Of a stretch of DNA of 16,531 nucleotides, positions 5,387 to 12,327 are shown piece after piece. Made by a program: the position numbers and the translations under genes. A model generated the notes under the pieces. The model was not told the origin of the DNA, did not search any database, and worked only from the letters and a program-made list of their open reading frames with translations. This DNA comes from a bacterium UBP6_UBA1196 (GTDB taxonomy: Bacteria; UBP6; UBA1177). The DNA is taken from positions 1 through 16,531 of the forward strand of contig DBYC01000046.1 of the NCBI GenBank assembly GCA_002310035.1. The letters are read 5' to 3'. Each line of letters opens with the position of its first letter. Position 1 is the stretch's first letter.

Positions 5387-5393
5387 ATAATTT

Positions 5394-5507
5394 TCAAAGT
5401 TTTTTCAGTACTTCATCAATACTGATTGCCGGAATTTTGGAGTTTTTGAAATCCTTGAGATTTTCGGTAACGATGTAATCAAGATCGGCTTTCTCAGCAC
5501 ACTTCAT
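5394..5507 (-). pseudogene. PIN-domain toxin, C-terminal remnant
   Basis: The minus strand encodes GDGLQMKCAEKADLDYIVTE, then NLKDFKNSKIPAISIDEVLKKL and a stop. This is the C-terminal third of a VapC-like PIN toxin (..A.....DYIVTRN..DF..S.IP...P.EFL). About 95 residues, including the N-terminal catalytic aspartate, are missing compared with the usual 130-140. An in-frame TGA lies upstream, so the lost part was removed by deletion at the antitoxin end. An internal ATG overlaps the antitoxin stop (ATGA), so a 37-residue peptide could still be made, but it cannot be an active nuclease. Confidence 0.75.
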
Positions 5508-5725
5508 CTGCAAACCGTCTCCTTGCGAGCATCAATCTGCGTTTCGCTTTTGATACAGCCAGAGAGATCGTTGAACAACCTCATCGTCTCTTCTTCAGAC
5601 ATTCCAATTTTTTCTTTATGTCTGTTTTCATTCATGTTCCCGAGTGAAACAACTAAATTGTAAACAATAGCCTGTTGCTCTGTCGTGAGTGCGCTCAACG
5701 CTTTTTCGAAAACATCGAAGCTCAT
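5504..5725 (-). CDS. Antitoxin of the broken PIN toxin pair
   Basis: 73 residues from the ATG at 5725, which has GGAGG 5 bases upstream; an ATG four codons earlier lacks such a site. The sequence MSFDVFEKALSALTTEQQAI then VYNLVVSLG followed by LFNDLSGCIKSE resembles the short antitoxins that precede PIN toxins: a helical N-terminus and a toxin-binding tail with an L(F)..L.G.I pattern. The last few residues (KETVCR) are probably read through the deletion junction in the wrong frame. The family is not certain. It still has a promoter and palindrome upstream, so it may be expressed as an orphan antitoxin. Confidence 0.6.
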   Translation of the reverse strand: MSFDVFEKALSALTTEQQAIVYNLVVSLGNMNENRHKEKIGMSEEETMRLFNDLSGCIKSETQIDARKETVCR

Positions 5726-5745
5726 TTTTGCCTCCATTTCACAAA

Positions 5746-5766
5746 ACAGTTATATACTGTATTATA
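5746..5766 (-). promoter_or_regulatory. -10 box and palindrome upstream of the PIN antitoxin
   Basis: On the minus strand a perfect TATAAT (5761-5766) is followed by acagt-tatat-actgt (5746-5760), a palindrome placed where an autoregulating antitoxin would bind. No convincing -35 box is seen. Confidence 0.45.
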
Positions 5767-5835
5767 CTCAATTTTTTATAAATGCGAGAGGAAATTTCAT
5801 AAAACTCAAGATGTTTTGAGAAATGCAAGAGTTTG

Positions 5836-5866
5836 CGGGTGGGCGAGCCTAGCGCGCTCCGGCAAT
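5836..5866 (-). other. Structured element directly after the rnfA stop
   Basis: On the minus strand TTGC ... GCAA encloses GGAGC-GCGCTAG-GCTCgCC. In copy 3 (4348-4371) the same outer TTGC/GCAA encloses AGC-GAGGTCT-GCT with different bases but similar pairing. There is no T run, so it is not a clear terminator; it may be an RNA structure or a recombination site. Confidence 0.4.
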
Positions 5867-6451
5867 CTACCACGGAGCGTTGACCAGACCGGCAAAACCC
5901 ATGAAAGCAAGTGAAAGAAGACCCGCCGTGACAAGTGCAAGAGGTGCGCCCTTCATGGCCTTGGGAGTTTCGTAAAGCTCAAGGCGTTCACGGATCCCGG
6001 CGAAGATGACGAGCGCAAGGAAGAAGCCTATAGCAGTCGCGATCGTGAAGGTCACGCTCTGAAGAAGGCCGTAATTTTTCTGGATAACGAGGATCGCGAT
6101 ACCCAGAACGGCGCAGTTCGTGGTAATCAGCGGAAGAAAGACTCCGAGTGCCTGATAAAGCGACTGATTGACTTTTTTCAAAACGATTTCAACCATTTGA
6201 ACAAGTGCAGCGATAACCAGGATATAGGCTACCGTCTGCATGAACTCGATATGCATCGGCACGAGAACAAAGGTGAAAAGCAGCCAGGTCACGGTTGTTG
6301 CAAGCGTCATGACAAAGAGCAGCGCGGCGCTCATCCCGACCGAAGTCGAGATCTTGTTCGAGACACCGAGGAAGGGGCAGATACCCAAAAACTGCGCCAG
6401 GACGATGTTGTTTACGAGAATAGCGCTGATAAAGACAAGTACATATTCCAT
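5867..6451 (-). CDS. rnfA: Electron transport complex subunit RnfA
   Basis: 194 residues, normal for RnfA. Six predicted membrane helices; family features NNIVLAQFLGICPFLGVSNK, TNCAVLGIAIL and GIRERLELYETPKAMKGAPL. RnfA and its paralogue RnfE form the membrane core of the ion-pumping ferredoxin:NAD oxidoreductase and share a buried iron-sulfur centre held by cysteines in these conserved segments. It starts 9 bases after rnfE, with a pyrimidine-rich site on the plus strand corresponding to GGAGGGG. The expected next gene, rnfB, is absent: a structured element, a recurring flank and the accessory island follow. Its 3' end is the sequence that recurs as fragments through the island; its own end (GLVNAPW) differs from theirs (GLIAVPW). 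Confidence 0.95.
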   Translation of the reverse strand: MEYVLVFISAILVNNIVLAQFLGICPFLGVSNKISTSVGMSAALLFVMTLATTVTWLLFTFVLVPMHIEFMQTVAYILVIAALVQMVEIVLKKVNQSLYQALGVFLPLITTNCAVLGIAILVIQKNYGLLQSVTFTIATAIGFFLALVIFAGIRERLELYETPKAMKGAPLALVTAGLLSLAFMGFAGLVNAPW

Positions 6452-6460
6452 TTTCCCCTC

Positions 6461-7063
6461 CTATGCAGCAGCTTTTTTTCTGTTTTTGATGTGGTTGACA
6501 AGGGCGATCATCAGGCCGAGAGCCAGAAACGCTCCGGGGGGCATGACGAAGAGCAGGATCCCGTTGGCATCTTCAGGGATAAGCTTGAAGTTGAAGATGC
6601 TGCCTGAACCGAGGATCTCTCTGATCGCGCCGAGGATCGTAAGCGACATCGTGAAACCGAGACCGATTCCGCAGCCGTCCGCGATCGAAGGCAGGACCCC
6701 GTTTTTGGAGGCAAAAGCCTCAGCACGTCCGAGGATGATGCAGTTTACGACGATAAGCGGTATGAAGAGACCGAGTGTCGCGTAAAGATCGGGCAGATAG
6801 GCCTGCATAACCAGGTCGACAACGGTTACGAAGCTTGCGATCACAACGATAAACGCAGGAATCCTGACTTTGTCGGGGATCACGTTTTTCAGCAGTGAAA
6901 TTACGGCGTTGGAGCAAATAAGGACCACCGTTGCTGCAAGTCCCATGCTCATGCCGTTGATCGCGCTGGTCGTCGTTCCGAGGGTCGGACACATTCCGAG
7001 AAGCAGAACAAATGTCGGGTTTTCCTTGATGAAGCCCTTTGTAAATTCCTTCAAAACACTCAT
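6461..7063 (-). CDS. rnfE: Electron transport complex subunit RnfE
   Basis: 200 residues; begins MSVLKEFTKGFIKENPTFVL then LLGMCPTLGTTTSAING, and has VNCIILGRAEAFASKNGVLP and a GFTMSLTILGAIREILGSGS segment, all diagnostic of RnfE/NqrD. It is a polytopic membrane protein, homologous and inverted in topology relative to RnfA. The GGAGGG site overlaps the rnfG stop region, with 9 bases between the genes, indicating tight coupling. It ends in a lysine/alanine tail (NRKKAAA). Confidence 0.95.
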   Translation of the reverse strand: MSVLKEFTKGFIKENPTFVLLLGMCPTLGTTTSAINGMSMGLAATVVLICSNAVISLLKNVIPDKVRIPAFIVVIASFVTVVDLVMQAYLPDLYATLGLFIPLIVVNCIILGRAEAFASKNGVLPSIADGCGIGLGFTMSLTILGAIREILGSGSIFNFKLIPEDANGILLFVMPPGAFLALGLMIALVNHIKNRKKAAA

Positions 7064-7072
7064 CTTTCCCTC

Positions 7073-7648
7073 CTACTGCGCCGAAGCCGATTTGTAAGCC
7101 CTGACCGCCTTGCTTACCGCGTCGGAAAAGGCTCTGGACGAGATCGTCGCAGCCGTTATAGCATCGATATCGCCACCGTCCTTTTTGACTTTGAGCTTGA
7201 AGCTGTCGGGGTTTTTGCCGTTGATCTGATCCTTGAATTTCGGCGTGTCCATGTTGCTGCCGAGCCCGGGAGTCTCCTTGATCGAGAGGATCGACGAGTT
7301 GTGAATGTTGCCGTTTCCGTCGAAACCGACAAGAAGCAGGACATCGCCGCCGAAGCCTTTGTGGGAGATGGTTTCGACCGCCGTTCCGACAACCGCGCCG
7401 CCCTTTTTCGCACGGTAAAGCGCAAGCTTGTCACCGTCTATTTCGATCTCGCGCTTAGCCTCGAGTTCGTCAAAATCGGGGACAACGCTCTTGACCGCGT
7501 TATCGAATTTATCCTTTTTCACCTTTTCTGCCTGATCGTTGGTAAGGAAAAACGCCAGACCGATCGCGAAGGCGCTGACCAGAGAGATGACTGTCAGAAC
7601 GATGAACATGTTCAAAAATGTGCTTTCAAGCTTTTTCTTATCCGACAT
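7073..7648 (-). CDS. rnfG: Electron transport complex subunit RnfG (covalent FMN)
   Basis: 191 residues: one N-terminal membrane helix (about residues 12-36) and an extracytoplasmic FMN-binding domain. GFGGDVLLLVGFDGNGNI and the KETPGLGSNM segment are the family core. The flavinylation site is TAAT (165-168) in DAITAATISSRAFSDAV, with Thr168 the likely FMN-bearing residue; the usual motif is (S/T)GAT, so alanine replaces glycine. ApbE, the flavin transferase needed, is not in the window. The start overlaps the rnfD end by 11 bases. Confidence 0.95.
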   Translation of the reverse strand: MSDKKKLESTFLNMFIVLTVISLVSAFAIGLAFFLTNDQAEKVKKDKFDNAVKSVVPDFDELEAKREIEIDGDKLALYRAKKGGAVVGTAVETISHKGFGGDVLLLVGFDGNGNIHNSSILSIKETPGLGSNMDTPKFKDQINGKNPDSFKLKVKKDGGDIDAITAATISSRAFSDAVSKAVRAYKSASAQ

Positions 7649-8612
7649 AGTTCACCTCGCTGCCGAATCTCTTCGGCTTGATGTATTTATCGATAAGCGG
7701 AACAAACGCGTTCATGATGAGGATCGAGAACATGCAGCCCTCGGGGTAGGCTCCCCAGATCCTGATGCATGTGCAGATTATGCCGGCGCCGACAGCGAAG
7801 AGGATCTGCCCCTTCACGCACATCGGGCTTGTGACCATGTCGGTCAGCATGAAGAAGCCGCCGAGCATGACGCCGCCGGAGAGGATATGGTAGAGCGGAT
7901 TGACGTAAGCTGACGGGTTGACGAGCCACATGATCCCTGTGAAGACAAAGATCGTCGCAAGGAAAAAGAATGGAATGTGCCAGGTGATGATTTTTTTGTA
8001 GATCAGGTAGATCCCGCCCAGAATTATCGCAATCGCGCTTGTTTCACCGAGAGATCCGCCGACATTTCCGAAGAAGAGCTGCCAGAGCTCGGGAAGCCTG
8101 TCGATGGCTCCGGATTTGATCAGATTGAGCGGAGTAGCCGCCGTAACGGCATCCCATGTCATGAATCCGTTGGCAGCCGGATCCGGCCACGAGGTCATCG
8201 TGACGGGGAAGCTCATCAGCATGAATCCTCTGCCTACAAGCGCCGGGTTGAACGGATTTTTGCCGAGCCCGCCGAAGACCATCTTCGCGACGCCGATCGC
8301 GACAAGCGAGCCGACAACGACCTGCCAGAGCGGGATCGAACTCGGAAGGTTGAAGGCCAGCAGAAGCCCTGTGACAGCCGCCGAGCCGTCAAATGCCGTA
8401 ACCTCGCATTTCAGGAGGAATTTCTGGATCAGGAACTCTGTCCCGATGCACGAAACCAGCGCGACGACGATGACAGCGAGTGCGCGGACACCGAAGTTGT
8501 AAAGCGCGGAAATCAGTGCCGGAGCCAGCGCGATGCAGACGCCGTACATGATTTTGCTGGTCGTGAAGGTCCCCTTTTCATGCGGAGAAAGTGAAACGAT
8601 ATACTTGTTCAT
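7638..8612 (-). CDS. rnfD: Electron transport complex subunit RnfD (covalent FMN)
   Basis: 324 residues, many membrane helices. Family marks: SPHEKGTFTTSKIMYGVCIA, DGSAAVTGLLLAFNLPSSIP, GGLGKNPFNPALVGRGFMLM and, near the C-terminus, DMVTSPMCVKGQ. FMN is probably attached at Thr160 in AVTAATPLN; as in RnfG here, TAAT replaces the more common SGAT. The ATG at 8612 has AGAGG close upstream. It lies 28 bases after rnfC. RnfD is the flavin-bearing membrane subunit that relays electrons across the membrane. Confidence 0.95.
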   Translation of the reverse strand: MNKYIVSLSPHEKGTFTTSKIMYGVCIALAPALISALYNFGVRALAVIVVALVSCIGTEFLIQKFLLKCEVTAFDGSAAVTGLLLAFNLPSSIPLWQVVVGSLVAIGVAKMVFGGLGKNPFNPALVGRGFMLMSFPVTMTSWPDPAANGFMTWDAVTAATPLNLIKSGAIDRLPELWQLFFGNVGGSLGETSAIAIILGGIYLIYKKIITWHIPFFFLATIFVFTGIMWLVNPSAYVNPLYHILSGGVMLGGFFMLTDMVTSPMCVKGQILFAVGAGIICTCIRIWGAYPEGCMFSILIMNAFVPLIDKYIKPKRFGSEVNYVG

Positions 8613-8640
8613 TTTCGACCTCTGAAATTGTTTTTTTCCA

Positions 8641-9978
8641 TCATTTTTTTGCCCGTTCGCGCCTGATCCGCATGACGTTCGCCTTTGCGAGACGAATCAT
8701 GTCGAGGAGCGGCAGAGCGCTCGGACAGGTGTAGCTGCAGCTTCCGCACTCGATACAGTCGGCAGCGTTTATCTCCTCGAGTTCAGCCCAGCGTGACTTC
8801 TCGGAGAGCTTCTCGATCAGGTATGGCTCAAGCCCCATCGGGCAGACCGAAACGCACTTTCCGCAGCGGATGCAGTTGCTCTGAGGCTTCCTGCGGGATT
8901 CGCTTTCGTCAAGCAGCAGGACACCGCTCGTACCCTTGACGACAGGGATATCCGTCCTGACGACAGCCTTCCCCATCATCGGACCGCCGGAGATGATTTT
9001 GCCCGTTCCCTCGGGGATCCCGCCGCACTTTTCTATCAGATACTCGACACTGACGCCGGTCCTGACGAGGAAGTTAGACGGGCTGGCAAGATGCTTGCCG
9101 GTCACCGTGACGACACGCTCGAAGAGCGGTTTATGCTTTTGTACCGCCTCGTATATCGCCATTGCCGTTCCGACATTGTCGACAACACAGCCGACATCCA
9201 GAGGAAGCTTGCCGGACGGGACCTCGCGGTTGGCGATCGCCTTGATCAGCTGCTTCTCGGCGCCCTGCGGATACTTCATCTGAAGGGGCTGGACGACGAT
9301 CCCGCTGAAAGTCGCGGCAACTTTTGTCATCTTTTCGATCGCGTCAGGTTTGTTCGCCTCGATACCGATGACCGCACGTTCGCTGTTGAGCGCCCGCCGC
9401 ATGATATCGACACCGACCAGGATCTCCTCCGCGTGCTCCAGCATCAGCCGGTGGTCTGCAGTGAGGTACGGTTCACACTCGACGCCGTTGATGATAAGCG
9501 TATCGGCCTTTTTGCCGTTAGGGATCATGTACTTGACATGTGTCGGGAAGCATGCGCCGCCCATTCCGACGATGCCGGCCTCCTTGATCGCCGCGACGAT
9601 CTCTTCAGGCGTGGCCTTGACCTCACGAATAACCTCGCTGCGGTTGATGATGCTCTCCTCCCACTCGTCGCCCTCGACATCGATGGTAACGACATTTGAC
9701 TGGAAGCCCGCGAGATCGGTGATCGTGTCGACTGAAAAAACGGTACCGCTGACCGACGAATGGATGTTCGCCGAAATAAAGGCCTCTCCCCTTCCGATCA
9801 ATGTGCCGACCTTTACCTTGTCGCCTTTCTTGACAACCGGGACTGCAGGAGCGCCGATGTGCTGGGAAAGAGGAATCGTAACCCTTTTCGGCAGCTCGAC
9901 TGCCACGATAGGATTACCCGCGCTGATTTTGTTTTCCGGCGGATGAATGCCGCCGATTTTAAATGTTTTCAAATTCAA
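8641..9978 (-). CDS. rnfC: Electron transport complex subunit RnfC (NADH/FMN and 2 x [4Fe-4S])
   Basis: 445 residues from a TTG at 9978, chosen because GGAGGG (9986-9991) is 7 bases upstream. N-terminal GGIHPPENK is typical. A glycine-rich FMN/NADH loop, GIVGMGGACFPTHVKY (136-150), and NGVECEPYLTAD (164-175) match the NuoF-like core. Two ferredoxin-type clusters are complete: C369/C372/C375 with C379, and C408/C411/C414 with C418. RnfC is the soluble subunit that exchanges electrons with NAD. First gene of the visible operon; order C-D-G-E-A is the common bacterial one, but B is lacking. No convincing promoter was found in the 98 bases upstream, apart from a TATTAT-like string. Confidence 0.95.
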   Translation of the reverse strand: MNLKTFKIGGIHPPENKISAGNPIVAVELPKRVTIPLSQHIGAPAVPVVKKGDKVKVGTLIGRGEAFISANIHSSVSGTVFSVDTITDLAGFQSNVVTIDVEGDEWEESIINRSEVIREVKATPEEIVAAIKEAGIVGMGGACFPTHVKYMIPNGKKADTLIINGVECEPYLTADHRLMLEHAEEILVGVDIMRRALNSERAVIGIEANKPDAIEKMTKVAATFSGIVVQPLQMKYPQGAEKQLIKAIANREVPSGKLPLDVGCVVDNVGTAMAIYEAVQKHKPLFERVVTVTGKHLASPSNFLVRTGVSVEYLIEKCGGIPEGTGKIISGGPMMGKAVVRTDIPVVKGTSGVLLLDESESRRKPQSNCIRCGKCVSVCPMGLEPYLIEKLSEKSRWAELEEINAADCIECGSCSYTCPSALPLLDMIRLAKANVMRIRRERAKK

Positions 9979-10076
9979 GTTGTTACCCTCCGCGCATAGT
10001 TCTTTGGACCATAATATCCAAATTTTAATTCAGGGTTTCACTTAATACATTTGAATTTTAATGCAATTTTTTCTTG

Positions 10077-10991
10077 TTATTTTGAGGTAAAGGCACCCAC
10101 AATTTCGCAAATCGAGATGATTCCGAAAAAAATCGGGAAAAAACGGCCCAGGAGAGGACCACTGTTCTCTCTTTTTGCCAGAACCGCTGCAGAAAAGACA
10201 AGCGCGAGCATAGGCAGAAGCGTCACAAGAAGATCGGCCGGGTGAAACGAACATGATCCCGAAAAACGGATGCGGAGAATCATGAACAAAGCCTCAAGCA
10301 GAAGCGCAGCAGCTGAAAGCAAAAGACAGTATTTGGTTTTTTTCTTAATAAATCCGGCAAGTTCAGGCAGGAACAGAAGGCTGAACGCAACGATCAGGGC
10401 CGAAAAATATACAAAATAGAGAAAGATGTGGTTCTTGAAGCAGCTCGCGATATGCCAGACCGCCTTTGTATTCTGCGCTACGCCGAAATAGTGGACTCCG
10501 GCAAGTATCATAGCTCCGAAAAAACCACAGATCAGGTTTAAAACCGTACGCCAGACGCTTCCTGAGACGATGTAGCTCAAATTGACGAAAATCGCGCAGA
10601 GAAACAGCATTTCGCCGAAAAAATAGCTGTCATTCTGACTGAACCTGAAAAAAGTCACCATGTCAAAGAGGATACCCCGGAAACTGCCGCTCAGATACTG
10701 AAGACGAAGATTCTCGCCCTTTATCAGAGCCTCGGCGACAGGTGCGAAGACAACCGGACTGAAAAGTGCCAGCAGAGGGATCTTTTCTATCGGGATTTTG
10801 AGTATCGCCCTTGCACAGAAGGCAAACCAGAAAAAGACGAAAAGAAACCAGCAGAAGTGGTGAAAAAAAACATAATAACCGAAAAACGGCCTTTTCGCCA
10901 TCAGCGCCGTTTCAACATAAACCCTTAAAAATATTACCAGAAACAGAAAGATAAAACAGAGAATTCCCCTCTTTTGCCAATCTTTCAGCAT
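10077..10991 (-). CDS. Unknown polytopic membrane protein
   Basis: 304 residues, very rich in Phe and Leu, with about eight hydrophobic segments (roughly 10-28, 38-62, 73-92, 125-145, 150-172, 185-210, 222-242, 255-275) and a last one near 285-300. I recognise no family. A KRxxF/HHFCWF region near the N-terminus and charged loops (KIPIEKIP, FIKKKTKY) are visible but not diagnostic. The ATG starts only 6 bases after the stop of the HD-GYP gene with no good Shine-Dalgarno, suggesting translational coupling and a joint role, perhaps a membrane partner. That link is inference. Confidence 0.6.
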   Translation of the reverse strand: MLKDWQKRGILCFIFLFLVIFLRVYVETALMAKRPFFGYYVFFHHFCWFLFVFFWFAFCARAILKIPIEKIPLLALFSPVVFAPVAEALIKGENLRLQYLSGSFRGILFDMVTFFRFSQNDSYFFGEMLFLCAIFVNLSYIVSGSVWRTVLNLICGFFGAMILAGVHYFGVAQNTKAVWHIASCFKNHIFLYFVYFSALIVAFSLLFLPELAGFIKKKTKYCLLLSAAALLLEALFMILRIRFSGSCSFHPADLLVTLLPMLALVFSAAVLAKRENSGPLLGRFFPIFFGIISICEIVGAFTSK

Positions 10992-10997
10992 GGCGTG

Positions 10998-12257
10998 CTA
11001 ACCGAACTCTCTGACAAAAGCGTCAACGATTTCGGGATCGAACTGGGTCCCGCGGTTTTTCTTCAGCTCGTCAAGGGCATCCTGCCAGTCCTTTTTACGC
11101 TGATGGACGCGGTTCGACGTCATAGCCTCGAACGCATCCGCGACATGCAGGATCCTTGCACCGAGAGGGATCTTGGAGCCCTTGAGATGCTCAGGATAGC
11201 CGCTTCCGTCAAAATTTTCGTGATGATAGAGCGCGTAAAAGGCTATTTTGTCCATCCCGTTCACGCAGTTCAGAATGTCGTATGTCAGCTGAGGATGCGC
11301 ACGGATCTGCCCCCACTCCTCATCGGTAAGCTTCTCCTTCTTGAAATAGACCGAGCGGTCGACAACCAGCTTGCCGATGTCGTGCAGGAAGCCGGCCCAC
11401 CGTATGGTCATCATTTCGGTATCGGGCTGCTTCATCAGCCCAGCAATCTGGACAGCTGTGTCTGAAACCTGGAGCGAATGAAGGCTTGAAGGCGAGGTCA
11501 GGTTGTCCGTAACGATCGAAATCATGCGGAAAAAGCGGTTCAAAGTATCGGGCGAAGCAAAATAATATGTATCTTTCATTTCACCCTTAATATTTTTCAT
11601 ATTCCGCTCTATTTCGGCACTGTCCTTCACCTTGTCGAGCAGGGAAGCGTTGAGGACAAGCTCTCTGAAGGCCTCGAAAACAGTCGGATCGAACTCCTCG
11701 CCGACAGAGAAATGGAGGAACTGCAGCAGCTCGCTGATGTCGTCGATGTGATGCAGCTTCATCGTGACGTCGACAGTGTCTGCCAGCCGGATCATCCTGG
11801 CCGCCAGAGGGATCTCTTCGCCCTTGAGCCCCGACGGGAAACCGCTTCCGTCGTAGAACTCATGGTGAGCGCCTATGATTTTGCTCACATGCCTGAAGGT
11901 CGGGAAAGAACGCATGATCGTCTGGCTCCTGTAGGGATGCGCGAAGATCAGGAAATCATTTTTCTGACCGTAGACATCCGGCACCTGAGTCAGCTTTTCA
12001 ACGACATGGCCGCCGACCATAACTCCGCCGATATCGTGCAGCAGCGAAGCGAAAAAGAGCTCCCGCTGCTCGAAATCGCTGAGCCCCATCTTTTTGCCGA
12101 TCATGTAGGTCAGAATGCAGACCTTCCAGCTGTGATAGATATCTCTGCCGCTCTTGCCCTTTTCGCAGGCCTTTATGAACTCGGAGATAAAATCGGCAGC
12201 AAAATCCGGCTGGAACTCGATGTCTTGTACCGGCAAGTGGGTAAGTCTGGACTTCAT
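10998..12257 (-). CDS. Tandem HD-GYP domain protein (probable cyclic-dinucleotide phosphodiesterase)
   Basis: 419 residues with two HD-GYP-type halves and no membrane helix or receiver domain. First half: H42, H74-D75 (LLHDIGGVM), H107 (AHPYR), H131-H132 and DGSGFP (136-141), so GFP replaces GYP and the lysine after HDIG is missing. Second half: H260, H292-D293-IGK, H321 (AHPQ), H345-H346 and DGSGYP (350-355), then HVADAFEAMTSNRVHQRKK and GTQFDPEIVDAF, the full signature. HD-GYP enzymes hydrolyse c-di-GMP or related nucleotides. The second domain is probably catalytic and the first may be degenerate or regulatory. The start has AGGAGG (12263-12268), 5 bases upstream, abutted by a small GC hairpin (12269-12282). 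Confidence 0.88.
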   Translation of the reverse strand: MKSRLTHLPVQDIEFQPDFAADFISEFIKACEKGKSGRDIYHSWKVCILTYMIGKKMGLSDFEQRELFFASLLHDIGGVMVGGHVVEKLTQVPDVYGQKNDFLIFAHPYRSQTIMRSFPTFRHVSKIIGAHHEFYDGSGFPSGLKGEEIPLAARMIRLADTVDVTMKLHHIDDISELLQFLHFSVGEEFDPTVFEAFRELVLNASLLDKVKDSAEIERNMKNIKGEMKDTYYFASPDTLNRFFRMISIVTDNLTSPSSLHSLQVSDTAVQIAGLMKQPDTEMMTIRWAGFLHDIGKLVVDRSVYFKKEKLTDEEWGQIRAHPQLTYDILNCVNGMDKIAFYALYHHENFDGSGYPEHLKGSKIPLGARILHVADAFEAMTSNRVHQRKKDWQDALDELKKNRGTQFDPEIVDAFVREFG

Positions 12258-12268
12258 AAAAACCTCCT

Positions 12269-12282
12269 CGCCGGCTTCGGCG
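12269..12282 (-). promoter_or_regulatory. GC hairpin touching the HD-GYP ribosome binding site
   Basis: cgccg-gctt-cggcg is a perfect 5-bp stem ending exactly next to AGGAGG (12263-12268). It could modulate ribosome access or protect a processed 5' end. No regulator is indicated. Confidence 0.4.
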
Positions 12283-12327
12283 AAATCCGACCTCGGAAGA
12301 AAGAGAACACCGGTTTAGATACGTTAA

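Noticed and set aside
1404..5866. Classical integron gene-cassette array with attC sites
   Set aside because: Spacing and cargo orientation partly fit, but no convincing attC core motifs, no integrase, cargo in both orientations, and the repeat is coding rnfA sequence.
7977..8594. Plus-strand frames of about 200 residues across the rnf genes
   Set aside because: Arg/Asp/Glu-rich shadows of conserved membrane-protein genes on the minus strand.
9979..10076. Promoter of the rnf operon
   Set aside because: A TATTAT-like string is present but no -35 box at a sensible distance, so I do not annotate it.
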